Assembly: GCF_023821985.2 (NCBI RefSeq)
Contig: NZ_CP098805.1
Span: forward strand, 4,278,001 to 4,342,000
Length of the DNA stretch: 64,000 nucleotides
Source: Dyadobacter chenhuakuii
Lineage (GTDB): Bacteria; Bacteroidota; Bacteroidia; Cytophagales; Spirosomataceae
Direction of reading: 5' to 3'
This document shows, piece after piece, positions 16,650 through 24,770 of the stretch (the first letter of the stretch is position 1; the number at the start of each line of letters is the position of its first letter). Under the pieces are notes generated by a model. It was not told the origin of the DNA and did no database searches. It worked only from the letters and a program-made list of their open reading frames with translations. Made by a program: the position numbers and the translations under genes.

Positions 16650-17528
16650 GTGAACAAGCCTTCCTATCTGTTTATTCTGAATCCCAACTCCGGCACTTCG
16701 ATTGGCAAGAACGCCGGTGAGGTGAAACGGGCTATTGAAACATTTGCGCAAAAAAACGGAGCGGAGGCTAAAATACTTTTTACAGAAGAAAGGGCGCATG
16801 CAACAACATTAGTAAAAGAAAACCTGGGTTTACAGCCCTGGAACGCCATTGTTGCCGTAGGAGGCGATGGGACTGTCAATGAAATTGCACAGCCGCTTGT
16901 GCATACGGAGCAGCCGATCGGCATCATTCCGCTTGGCTCGGGCAATGGCCTAGCGCGTCATCTGGGCATTCCGCTTACATTGGAAGCTTCTCTGAAAAGG
17001 CTTTTTGAGAATAAAATAATCACCATCGACAGTGCGCAAATTAATCAAATTCCCTTTTTCTGCACCGCCGGAATGGGTTTTGACGCTTATGTAGGGCATT
17101 TGTTCAGCCAGCAGCACCAGCGTGGACTGTCTACATACATTAATGTTTCGTTTCAGTCGTATTGGAGTTATAAGCCCCAGAGTTTCCGGTTGAATGGTGT
17201 GGAGACTCATGCTTTTTCCCTGTCATTTGCCAATGCAGGTCAGTTTGGAAATAATGCCTGGGTCGCTCCTCAGGCCAGTTTGCAGGACGGTTTACTCGAC
17301 ATTTGCACCATTAAGCCATTCCCGAAATGGTATGGTACATCCCTGGCATATCAGCTTTTCACCAAACAAATGAAGGCTTCGCGTTACATTGATTACGCAC
17401 ATATGACTGAGGCTGTGGTGGAGACGGATGTGCCGCCAATGATACATTACGACGGAGAGCCGTTTCAGCTTGATACAACGAGAATTGAAGTTAAAATTAG
17501 ACCGCAGAGCCTGCGAGTAATTGTCTGA
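16650..17528 (+). CDS. Diacylglycerol/sphingosine kinase-family lipid kinase (YegS/DagK type)
   Basis: The start is GTG at 16650, 3 bp after the small membrane peptide. The 292-residue protein has the DAGK catalytic domain: N-terminal FILNPNSGT (about 8-16), the nucleotide-binding GGDGTVNE (about 71-78), and PLGSGNGLARHLGIP (about 95-109). A C-terminal beta-sandwich domain ends in YDGEPF...LRVIV. These soluble kinases phosphorylate diacylglycerol or related lipids to phosphatidic acid at the membrane surface and recycle lipids. The stop overlaps the start of the SUI1 gene by 1 bp (TGATG), so the three genes 16527-17863 form one unit. Confidence 0.92.
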   Translation: MNKPSYLFILNPNSGTSIGKNAGEVKRAIETFAQKNGAEAKILFTEERAHATTLVKENLGLQPWNAIVAVGGDGTVNEIAQPLVHTEQPIGIIPLGSGNGLARHLGIPLTLEASLKRLFENKIITIDSAQINQIPFFCTAGMGFDAYVGHLFSQQHQRGLSTYINVSFQSYWSYKPQSFRLNGVETHAFSLSFANAGQFGNNAWVAPQASLQDGLLDICTIKPFPKWYGTSLAYQLFTKQMKASRYIDYAHMTEAVVETDVPPMIHYDGEPFQLDTTRIEVKIRPQSLRVIV

Positions 17529-17863
17529 TGTCAAAAAAGAACCGCACAGGAGTCATATATTCCACAAACCCTGACTTCGAATACAACGATTCCGGAGCCG
17601 ACGAACCGGATACATTACCCGCTGCACAGCAGGACCTGAGGATCTGGCTGGATCGCAAAGGCGGTGGAAAAGTAATTACGATTATAAAAGGATTTATTGG
17701 CACCAATGCAGACATGGAAGCCTTGGGAAAACAACTAAAAGCGCTTTGCGGAAGCGGCGGAACTGTAAAGGACCAGGAAGCCCAGATCCAGGGCGATCAC
17801 CGCGATAAGGTGATCAACTGGCTGGTTGGGAAGGGTTATAAAGCTAAGAAAGCGGGAGGCTAG
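17528..17863 (+). CDS. SUI1/eIF1-like translation factor (YciH family)
   Basis: This 111-residue protein carries a C-terminal SUI1 domain: LDRKGGGKVITIIKGFIG (about 41-58), then a segment with LKALCGSGGTVKD (about 71-83), and GDHRDKVINWLVGKGYKAKKAGG at the end. The N-terminal 35 residues are an acidic linker with VIYSTNP, common in bacterial members. Bacterial SUI1 proteins resemble eIF1 and bind the small ribosomal subunit; their exact role is unsettled. The ATG overlaps the lipid kinase stop, so translation is coupled. A repeat/terminator hairpin follows. Confidence 0.9.
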   Translation: MSKKNRTGVIYSTNPDFEYNDSGADEPDTLPAAQQDLRIWLDRKGGGKVITIIKGFIGTNADMEALGKQLKALCGSGGTVKDQEAQIQGDHRDKVINWLVGKGYKAKKAGG

Positions 17864-17872
17864 CTTTTTTTT

Positions 17873-17937
17873 GCCTAAATCCCCTGAAGGGGACTTTACA
17901 TACGAGATGAGAAAGTCCCCTTTAGGAGATTGAGGGC
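17873..17937. repeat. Imperfect inverted repeat, probable bidirectional terminator or REP-like element
   Basis: The left arm (about 17873-17896, core cccctgaaggggacttt) pairs with the right arm (about 17912-17937, core aaagtcccctttagg) with few mismatches; the intervening loop is about 15 nt. It lies between convergent genes, so a terminator role is likely. Each arm is itself partly palindromic (cccctgaagggg), and the cccct-aagggg-acttt wording is like repeats I would expect to find in several copies in such genomes. Confidence 0.6.
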
Positions 17938-18387
17938 CTAAAGAACCTTATTCGTGTCTATCTCCGTTGGAGCAGGCAAATTGGATGGGGGTGGCTGCGG
18001 CAACTGGTTTGAGCGCACATTTTCCAGCACTTCCACATTGGTTACGAAATATTTGGTATCACCATTCCAGGGCAGTGTAAAGAATTTTTCTTCGTAGGTA
18101 AGTGAAACGCGCTGCCCGTTTTTGATAGCTTCTTCGAGCTTAGCGATCGCATCTTTATTTTTTGCGCTTACAGAAAACACCCATTCCGAAGAATTCATGG
18201 TGCCGTCGCCTTCGTACAGGCCGCCCATTCTCAGCTCGCCTTCGTATGTTTTAAATAAATATCCTTTGTTGCTCAGCTTGGTAATGAAACCTCCGCGTTT
18301 TCCTTCGCTGTAATAGCCGAATGTCAGGTAATAGAGGATTCCAAAAATGACGGCCAGAAATATGGCAAATATGACCCATTTACGCAT
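17938..18387 (-). CDS. Conserved membrane-anchored protein of unknown function
   Basis: This 149-residue protein has one N-terminal membrane segment (WVIFAIFLAVIFGILYYLTF, about residues 4-23), then a conserved soluble domain with GYYSEGKRGGFITKLSNKG, LFKTYEGELRMGG and WVFSVS, followed by a proline-rich tail. Bacteroidota proteins with the same YSEGxRxG...GYxFKTYEGEL pattern are often labelled as 6-phosphogluconate dehydrogenase in databases, but this protein has no Rossmann fold and no 6PGDH motifs, so that name would be wrong. Probably an envelope protein; function unknown. The inverted repeat that separates it from SUI1 ends right at its stop codon. Confidence 0.7.
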   Translation of the reverse strand: MRKWVIFAIFLAVIFGILYYLTFGYYSEGKRGGFITKLSNKGYLFKTYEGELRMGGLYEGDGTMNSSEWVFSVSAKNKDAIAKLEEAIKNGQRVSLTYEEKFFTLPWNGDTKYFVTNVEVLENVRSNQLPQPPPSNLPAPTEIDTNKVL

Positions 18388-18453
18388 AATAGTAATTTTC
18401 TGAGTTTATTGATATCAGCGAACTTCGCAAAACAGTTTGACTATTCCTAGTTA

Positions 18454-19695
18454 TTATTTTGCCCGAATGGCAATAACCGGGTCCATGCGCGCGGCGAGCA
18501 TTGCGGGCACAATTCCCGACAACACACCAATGATACTTGAAACGCCGAGCCCGAGTATAATGTTACCCGGCGTAAGCAGGATCTGCAATGAGCCCATCGG
18601 CATGAACGATAGAAGAAATACCAAAAATATGCCAACCAGTCCGCCGACTAAACTCAGCATAACCGCTTCGAATAGAAATTGGAACAGGATCGAATAGTTT
18701 TTAGCGCCCAGGGATTTCTGAATGCCTATGAGGTTCGTTCTTTCTTTAACAGAAACAAACATAATGTTGGCGATCCCAAACCCTCCTACCAAGATCGAAA
18801 AGCTTCCGATTACCCAGCCGGCAATGGTTAGCACGGCAAAGAGCTGACCAATTGCTTCCGCAGCGGCTTCGGGGCGGTTCAGGGAAAAATTACTGCCATC
18901 CCGCGGCTTAATGCCCCTTTTGGTTCGCATTAAGCCCGTAATTTCGGCTTCCACTTCCTTCATTCCTTCATCTTCGGGAAAACCTTTTACAACAATGTCA
19001 GCACTGCGGCGCCCCGATTGAAAAAGCTTTGAAAATGAGGCAAACGGGATTATACAGTTTTTATCAGGACTTCCGCCGAAATCCACAAGGCTTTCGCCCT
19101 TCCGGACCTGAACGCCGACGATTGTAAACTTATTTCCGGCCAGTTTAAATGCCTTCCCTACTGCATCTTGCCCGGGAAAAAGCGCGGCGGCTATGTCTGC
19201 GCCTACTATGGCCACATTTCGTGCATTATTTGTTTCAAGCGGGATAAAATAGCGCCCGTCCTGAATGGGAATATCTGAAATCTGATTGTATTCGTAAGAA
19301 ACGCCTTGAATCTGCGCTACAATGCTGTTGGAGCCGTTCTTTAATGTAGTGCTGCCCCGGAAATCCATAACTGCTACGGCGCTGGCACTTTCCAGGTTAT
19401 CGTAAAGGAATTTATATTCAGCGAAAGTAGGCTCCGGCCATTGAAAGTATTTCCACCATTGATATTCTCCTCCGAAACCCCAGGGCCATTTTTGAACATA
19501 TATCACTTTATCGCCGATGAAGCTCATGCTGTCCTTAATGCTGCGTTCGAGGGAATCGACAATGGTAAAAACGGCTACAATTGCAAAAATGCCCACCGTT
19601 ACGCCCAGCAATGATAAAATGGTCCGGGTAATGTTGGATTTGAGCGCCTGCCAGGCAAAACGGAAACTTTCTAAAACCTGCCGTAAAAATTTCAT
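18454..19695 (-). CDS. MacB/FtsX-type ABC transporter permease
   Basis: This 413-residue protein has the MacB-family layout. One N-terminal transmembrane helix (about 21-47, after SFRFAWQALKSNITRTILSLLGVTVGIF) is followed by a large periplasmic MacB_PCD domain (about 50-280), then three C-terminal helices of an FtsX domain (about 283-405) with the conserved GIANIMFVSVKERTNLIGIQKSLGA. The protein ends RMDPVIAIRAK, typical of the family. It lacks an ATPase domain; no ATPase or membrane-fusion gene is adjacent in the window, so its partner must be encoded elsewhere. Likely role: mechanotransmission-type export of a lipoprotein, peptide or drug. Confidence 0.92.
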   Translation of the reverse strand: MKFLRQVLESFRFAWQALKSNITRTILSLLGVTVGIFAIVAVFTIVDSLERSIKDSMSFIGDKVIYVQKWPWGFGGEYQWWKYFQWPEPTFAEYKFLYDNLESASAVAVMDFRGSTTLKNGSNSIVAQIQGVSYEYNQISDIPIQDGRYFIPLETNNARNVAIVGADIAAALFPGQDAVGKAFKLAGNKFTIVGVQVRKGESLVDFGGSPDKNCIIPFASFSKLFQSGRRSADIVVKGFPEDEGMKEVEAEITGLMRTKRGIKPRDGSNFSLNRPEAAAEAIGQLFAVLTIAGWVIGSFSILVGGFGIANIMFVSVKERTNLIGIQKSLGAKNYSILFQFLFEAVMLSLVGGLVGIFLVFLLSFMPMGSLQILLTPGNIILGLGVSSIIGVLSGIVPAMLAARMDPVIAIRAK

Positions 19696-19841
19696 AGCGC
19701 CGTCGGATATAATGTTTTTTTCAAAATCCTTTCAAACCAAAAGTTAACTGTAAAGTGGCAGGAGCAGAAATAAATTGTTACAAAAGGTAAGATAAAGTGA
19801 TTGATTTAATAAATTACAAACTGAATTATAACGCGCTGACA

Positions 19842-21608
19842 ATGACATTACGCTACACTCTTGCACTTGTTTGCTGTATTTTCCCGGGATTTCTTATTGC
19901 GCAAGCACCAGTTAAGGAGTCCACCGGATTCTATCAGTTTCTTTCCGACGACCCTAATCAGAAACCATTTTTCAGCGACAGGCCGGGGGTAATTTCGAAA
20001 AATGGCATGGTTGCCTCTGCACATCCGGAAGCCTCAAAAGTAGGAGTTGAGATATTAAAGGCAGGAGGCAATTCGGTTGACGCGGCGGTTGCGGTGCAAT
20101 TTGCCTTGGCTGTTGTGCATCCGTCTGCAGGGAATCTGGGCGGTGGCGGATTTTTGGTGTTGAGAGATAAAACCGGAAAGAGTTATAGCATTGATTTCCG
20201 CGAAAAAGCGCCTGCAAAAGGTCATGCAGACATGTATCTCGATAAAGACGGCAATGTTATCCCCCAATCCAGCATTCTCGGCAGACTTGCGTCGGGTGTT
20301 CCCGGCTCAGTGGCTGGTATGGCCGAAGCACATGCAAAACATGGAAAACTGCCCTGGAAACAACTTATTCAGCCGGCGATTGACCTTTCGGAGAATGGCG
20401 TAATGCAAACAGAAAGAGAAGCACGCGGACTTAATGCAATCAAAAAAGACTTGCTATCATTGAATCCGGGCACAAAATATTTTATTAATCCAACCGGGAA
20501 AGATTGGGTCGCCGGCGATGTGCTGGTGCAGAAAGATTTGGGCAAGGTTTTACGCCGCATTCAGAAAAAGGGCCACGATGGGTTCTATAAAGGCAGGACC
20601 GCGAGGCTTTTGGTAAAGGATATTAATAAAAGTAAAGAAGGGATTATTAGTAAAAAAGACCTGGCTGACTACAAAGCGCAGTGGCGGGAAACGATCACAG
20701 AAAGCTATAAAGAATATAAGGTGATCACCATGGCGCCTCCTTCCAGCGGTGGCGTTGCATTGCTGCAACTCATGCGCCTGACCGAGCAGCATCCATTGCG
20801 GAAATGGGGCTGGCACAGCGATTCCACCATTCAGGTGATGATCGAAGCGGAACGCAGGGTTTATGCCGACCGGGCTAAGTTCCTGGGCGATCCTGACTTC
20901 GTGAAAGTGCCGGTAGAAACCCTGATCAGTAAAGATTACCTGAGTAAGCGGTGGAATGACTTCAATTGGGATAAAGCAACGGATAGCAAGGACATCAGCG
21001 GCGGCGTTTTCCCAGGTTATGAAAGTCTTGAAACAACGCATTTTTCTATCGTTGACAAAGAAGGCAATGCTGTTTCCCTCACTACAACGCTGAATGGCGG
21101 CTATGGAAGCCGGGTTGTGATCAAAGGCGGCGGATTTCTGATGAATAATGAAATGGACGATTTCAGTATAAAGGCTGGCGCGCCTAACATGTACGGATTG
21201 ATCGGTAACAAGGCAAATGCCATTGCGCCGGGTAAAAGAATGCTTTCGTCCATGACGCCAACCATTATAGAAAAGGACGGAAAGCTCCTGATGGTCGTTG
21301 GAACACCGGGCGGATCGACCATTATTACATCCGTTTACCAAACCATCCTGAACGTCCTGGAACACGGTATGACCATGCAGCAGGCGGTTAACGCACTAAA
21401 ATTTCACCATCAATGGTTACCAGATATAACCACTTTTGAATCAAATGCATTTTCGGAAAACACTATAAAAAAGTTGCAGAACAAAGGTTATAACCTTGAA
21501 CAGCAACGCAATACAATCGGGCGTATGGATTGTATACTGGTACGCCCGGATGGTTCGCTCGAAGGAGGCTCGGATCCGAGGGGTGATGACACGAGTATGG
21601 GATACTAA
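19842..21608 (+). CDS. ggt: Gamma-glutamyltransferase
   Basis: I start this at the ATG at 19842 because the signal peptide (MTLRYTLALVCCIFPGFLIA|Q) begins there; the longer frame from a GTG at 19797 adds 15 residues without signal character. The mature enzyme (588 residues in total) has the GGT N-terminal GMVASAHPEAS...GGNSVDAAVAVQFAL and the autocleavage site with the nucleophile Thr (about T398, in ETTHFSIVD). The glutamate-binding loop (SSMTPTI near 472) and GTPGGSTI also fit. It transfers or hydrolyses gamma-glutamyl groups, chiefly of glutathione, in the periplasm. Autoproteolysis would give about 40- and 20-kDa subunits. Confidence 0.94.
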   Translation: MTLRYTLALVCCIFPGFLIAQAPVKESTGFYQFLSDDPNQKPFFSDRPGVISKNGMVASAHPEASKVGVEILKAGGNSVDAAVAVQFALAVVHPSAGNLGGGGFLVLRDKTGKSYSIDFREKAPAKGHADMYLDKDGNVIPQSSILGRLASGVPGSVAGMAEAHAKHGKLPWKQLIQPAIDLSENGVMQTEREARGLNAIKKDLLSLNPGTKYFINPTGKDWVAGDVLVQKDLGKVLRRIQKKGHDGFYKGRTARLLVKDINKSKEGIISKKDLADYKAQWRETITESYKEYKVITMAPPSSGGVALLQLMRLTEQHPLRKWGWHSDSTIQVMIEAERRVYADRAKFLGDPDFVKVPVETLISKDYLSKRWNDFNWDKATDSKDISGGVFPGYESLETTHFSIVDKEGNAVSLTTTLNGGYGSRVVIKGGGFLMNNEMDDFSIKAGAPNMYGLIGNKANAIAPGKRMLSSMTPTIIEKDGKLLMVVGTPGGSTIITSVYQTILNVLEHGMTMQQAVNALKFHHQWLPDITTFESNAFSENTIKKLQNKGYNLEQQRNTIGRMDCILVRPDGSLEGGSDPRGDDTSMGY

Positions 21609-21656
21609 TATTTCAGCGCTTTTGAGCGTTACTCTTAAGCATTGCTTTATCCTGTT

Positions 21657-23000
21657 ATGAAAAAACTTACATTCCTGTTACTATTTATATCTGCTGCCTG
21701 CTTATCAAACTGTAAAAAAGATTCAAACGAACTCGGGCCCGATCCGGATACCGGCAAGCCATTCGCACCGATACAGTTTTTAAGATCATTTGACGTTACT
21801 GACTCTGAAAAAGTCACATTTGATTCGGTAACGAAGAACTATCAGATTAGCATGCCCGAATCATATCAGAGCAATTCGGCAGAGTTAAAAATGTCTTTAA
21901 ACAAAAATGTGGTGCTGATAGACAGCCTAGGAAAAGCCACAACAGACAGCACAATTACCTATAATTTTAAAGGAAACCCGCCGCTGTCATTTACATTACG
22001 TGATAAGGAAGACAAGTTTGCCGGTACATTCACAGTGTATTTCGAAATCGGCGGCGAACCTAAGGTTGAGCTGCTGACAAAGACTATTACTGTCAATACA
22101 AATGGCTTCAAAACCCCCTTCAAATTTGTTTCCGGCGTTGGGACCATTCCTGCGCGTCCCGGGCAGGCCGCACCGATCATTAAGCTGACCAATCCCAAAA
22201 CCGGCTTCACCGACCAAACAACTTATAACCAGAATCAGGATAATATCGTTTTTGAATCGATAGATAAGCTTGTGGGCCCGGACCCTGTTACGATGGAAGT
22301 CCTTTTTGCGGATAAAAATCCGATCAAATTCGAAGGTGTTACGTTTACGCGTGGCGAGCCTATTTCCAGGATCTCTGAATCTAAATTTGTTTACTCTACC
22401 AAAGATTCGGTGTTTATAAGTGGTGGATATTTCCTTCCATCGACCAAATATACGGTCAAATTCACCAACGATTTCGTGAAGACGCCGGCAACAGCAGCAT
22501 TGAAATATGTAAGCGCCACAAACCTGAATCTGGAAAAATTCCCGGCCAATATACCTGACGGCTCTTACCTGCTTACCTTTCATGAAGGAGAGAAGCAGAT
22601 TGGCAAAGGTGCCATCTACGTTTCCAATGTGGCCACAACCAAAGGCATAGAATCGATCTGGAAGGGAGATCTTACATTGGCGCTTACGAGAAATGTGGAA
22701 CCATTGACATTCAAAAAAGGGGACACATTTTATGCAAAACCATCGCCGGTGGAATACGGCTCATCAAATACAAGCTTTGACGTTGCCAAATTGCCCGCAT
22801 TGCGTTTGAAAAGCGGTGCGACAACGGTGGATCTGAAACCAGCCCTGGCGGTTGTGAATTGGGCCACTGCCGGTGTAAGTTATCCGGTTGGCCGATATGT
22901 TGTTCCTGCGAACCTTGCAGCCGGTCAGTATGAAGTCTATGCTGTGTTTCCGGATAAGACCGTTAGCAAGCCATATTGGGCGAAACTACGCGTCAACTAA
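21657..23000 (+). CDS. Large lipoprotein of unknown function, beta-rich
   Basis: The frame is open from 21642 but the lipoprotein signal peptide begins at the ATG at 21657 (MKKLTFLLLFISAACLSNC, lipobox LSNC, Cys at residue 19), so I use that start; length 447. The mature part starts KKDSNELGPD, then about 400 residues rich in beta strands, Thr/Lys/Val and short turns (FVSGVGTIPARPGQ, FISGGYFLPSTKYTVKF, GRYVVPANLAAGQYEVY). Two segments have the look of repeated Ig/IPT-like domains. No catalytic motif is visible. Possibly an adhesin-like or carbohydrate-binding envelope lipoprotein. It follows ggt by 48 bp on the same strand and may be co-transcribed. Confidence 0.7.
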   Translation: MKKLTFLLLFISAACLSNCKKDSNELGPDPDTGKPFAPIQFLRSFDVTDSEKVTFDSVTKNYQISMPESYQSNSAELKMSLNKNVVLIDSLGKATTDSTITYNFKGNPPLSFTLRDKEDKFAGTFTVYFEIGGEPKVELLTKTITVNTNGFKTPFKFVSGVGTIPARPGQAAPIIKLTNPKTGFTDQTTYNQNQDNIVFESIDKLVGPDPVTMEVLFADKNPIKFEGVTFTRGEPISRISESKFVYSTKDSVFISGGYFLPSTKYTVKFTNDFVKTPATAALKYVSATNLNLEKFPANIPDGSYLLTFHEGEKQIGKGAIYVSNVATTKGIESIWKGDLTLALTRNVEPLTFKKGDTFYAKPSPVEYGSSNTSFDVAKLPALRLKSGATTVDLKPALAVVNWATAGVSYPVGRYVVPANLAAGQYEVYAVFPDKTVSKPYWAKLRVN

Positions 23001-23015
23001 TCGTTCGGTCAACAT

Positions 23016-23534
23016 TTAAACTCTTGTCAGTTCCTGGATCATTTGCTTAAATTCAGGAAACTGCATTTGTAATGCGGTCCTTTCGGCCATTTCAAAATCT
23101 GCAAAATCAAATCCCGGCGCAACCGTGCACCCAACCAGTGCATAGGCGCTTCCTTTTGCAGGACGCGAAGCAAACCACGCTCCTGCGGGCACCACTGCCT
23201 GAAATGTTTCTCCATTGTCGGGGTTATTGCCTAGCCTGATCACCTGCATTTCCCTTTTTTTCTCATCGATTACAAAAACATCCAACGCTTCCCCCGCATA
23301 GAAATGCCACATTTCATCGGCCTGAATCCTGTGGAATGCTGAGAAATTATGGCTTTCCAGCAAAAAATAAATGCCGGTTGAAAATGCCCTATCGCCATTG
23401 AATCGTTCAGGTAATGCTTCCTTGGGAATGCTTTCTGCTGCCCGGTAAGTCTCCGTATAATAACCGCCCTCAGGATGCGGACTTAATGCATATTTCTCGA
23501 TCCAATAATGAGCCGGTTTCAGGTTTTCTATCAT
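23016..23534 (-). CDS. Cupin-fold protein (DUF985/cupin_5 family)
   Basis: This 172-residue protein matches the DUF985 cupin family: HPEGGYYTETYR (about 19-30), then STGIYFLLE (about 52-60), the metal-site-like HRIQADEMWHFYAGEALDVFV (about 68-88) and VPAGAWFASRP (about 115-125), ending with TVAPGFDFADFEMA. The jelly roll is single-domain. Relatives are cytosolic proteins of unknown function with possible nucleotide-sugar or small-ligand binding. It converges with the lipoprotein gene (15 bp between stops) and is divergent from the NUDIX gene. Confidence 0.82.
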   Translation of the reverse strand: MIENLKPAHYWIEKYALSPHPEGGYYTETYRAAESIPKEALPERFNGDRAFSTGIYFLLESHNFSAFHRIQADEMWHFYAGEALDVFVIDEKKREMQVIRLGNNPDNGETFQAVVPAGAWFASRPAKGSAYALVGCTVAPGFDFADFEMAERTALQMQFPEFKQMIQELTRV

Positions 23535-23610
23535 ATCGACAATTTAGCACGCCCGTTTAATAAATCACGCGGGAACTCAGGCTTTTTATTCTTCAAAATA
23601 CAATCCACGT

Positions 23611-23641
23611 TTTGGCATATTCAATCATTTACTTACTTTTG
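23611..23641 (+). promoter_or_regulatory. Promoter of NudK-like gene
   Basis: TTTG (23611-23614), 19-bp spacer, TACTTTTG (23634-23641) is a full match to the Bacteroidota housekeeping promoter (-33 TTTG, -7 TAnnTTTG). The transcript would start near 23648, which excludes the upstream in-frame ATG at 23612 and supports the ATG at 23678. Confidence 0.65.
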
Positions 23642-23677
23642 ATCATAATTAATCACAAACGATCAATATTAGTCAAT

Positions 23678-24304
23678 ATGAAAAATGACCGGGTTCGCAT
23701 CACATCTGACGAGGTGCTGTCAAACAATTGGTATACATTAAAAAAATACACATTCGACTATCAGCGCGCCGACGGACAATGGGAAAAGCAATCCAGAGAA
23801 GCGTACGACCGTGGCAATGGGGCTGTCATCTTGCTTTATAACCGCGAAAAGCAAACGGTTCTCTTAACCCGGCAATTCAGAATCCCGACTTATGTGAATG
23901 GAAATGAAACCGGCATGCTGATAGAGGCTTGCGCCGGACTGCTGGATCGTGATAATCCGGAAGATTGCATCAGGCGGGAAACGGAAGAAGAAACGGGCTA
24001 TAAAATCAATTCTGTTGAGAAAATATTTGAAGCTTATATGTCACCTGGGTCGGTTACCGAGATCCTCTACTTTTTTGTGGCAGAATATAGCGAAGATATG
24101 AAAGTGAGTGATGGAGGCGGCAGCGCGCAGGAACAGGAGAACATTGAGGTGATGGAATTACCATTCGGAAAAGCGCTGGATATGGTTAAGTCCGGGGAAA
24201 TTAAGGATGCCAAAACCATTATGCTGCTGCAACATGCGCAACTCACTCAATTAGTCACAAAAAATGGCCAAACAGAGTCAAATCAACTCTCTTCGGCCAT
24301 TTAA
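23678..24304 (+). CDS. NUDIX hydrolase, NudK/GDP-mannose pyrophosphatase-like
   Basis: The frame is open from 23612, but the promoter overlaps that start and the family alignment begins at MKNDRVRI, so I use the ATG at 23678 (208 residues). A Nudix domain carries [10 protein letters not shown] followed by the box RETEEETGY (about residues 99-107); the spacing between G and the REUxEE core is that of the NudK/YffH group (AGLLDxDxPExCIRxE). That group hydrolyses GDP-mannose or ADP-ribose. The GDP-mannose assignment is family-based and fits the presence of gmd elsewhere in the window. The C-terminal coding end doubles as a hairpin terminator. Confidence 0.85.
   Translation: MKNDRVRITSDEVLSNNWYTLKKYTFDYQRADGQWEKQSREAYDRGNGAVILLYNREKQTVLLTRQFRIPTYVNGNETGMLIEACAGLLDRDNPEDCIRRETEEETGYKINSVEKIFEAYMSPGSVTEILYFFVAEYSEDMKVSDGGGSAQEQENIEVMELPFGKALDMVKSGEIKDAKTIMLLQHAQLTQLVTKNGQTESNQLSSAI
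24262..24302. terminator. Hairpin terminator overlapping the end of the NudK-like gene
   Basis: aaatggcc (24262-24269) pairs with ggccattt (24295-24302), with an inner gagt/actc pairing. The hairpin lies inside the last 14 codons and reaches the stop codon, then runs into an AT-rich tail. A-rich sequence on the other side lets it act for the convergent YtxH-like gene as well. Confidence 0.6.
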
Positions 24305-24320
24305 ATTTATTTTCTATTAG

Positions 24321-24653
24321 CTATGATATGGGATCAGGCGTAGGCGTGTTTTGAGGTGTCGCCGTTTCGGGGCTGCTCTTTCCGCCTACGAATTTCTCAT
24401 AAAGATCTTTGAAGAAGCTCTCAGCATCCGGGAAGCTGCTTTTAAGCGTATCTGCACCTTTCGTTTTGAGCTCATCAAAATACTCCGGAGCTTTATCGAT
24501 TGCACCTTCTGCTTCGGCTTTCAAATTATTAGCCTTCGTTTTCAGGTCTTCCAAAAGCTTTTCGCCCTCTTCGCTTTGAAGATACTTATGTGCGGCCACG
24601 CCGGCGGCTGCTCCAAGAATAAATGTGGCAAGGTGTTTTGAGTTTATGCTCAT
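24321..24653 (-). CDS. YtxH-like small protein
   Basis: This 110-residue protein starts with a short hydrophobic glycine/alanine-rich helix (LATFILGAAAGVAAHKYL, about 8-25), as in YtxH/DUF883-like proteins. An amphipathic coiled-coil-like region rich in Glu, Lys and Ala (about 27-85) and a Pro/Thr-rich tail follow. Such proteins are small, membrane-associated and often stress-induced; the function is unknown. Convergent with the NudK-like gene (16 bp). Confidence 0.7.
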   Translation of the reverse strand: MSINSKHLATFILGAAAGVAAHKYLQSEEGEKLLEDLKTKANNLKAEAEGAIDKAPEYFDELKTKGADTLKSSFPDAESFFKDLYEKFVGGKSSPETATPQNTPTPDPIS

Positions 24654-24770
24654 GATTTCCAGTTACTTAGTTTAAGATTAAATTTATGAAATTATGTCTT
24701 GTACAAAAGGAATACTTAAAGTCACCGAACATTTGCACAAAAAACTGTGCCCACATTTACTATCACATGC

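Noticed and set aside
19797..19841. GTG start of ggt at 19797
   Set aside because: It adds 15 polar residues ahead of a normal signal peptide that begins at the ATG at 19842.
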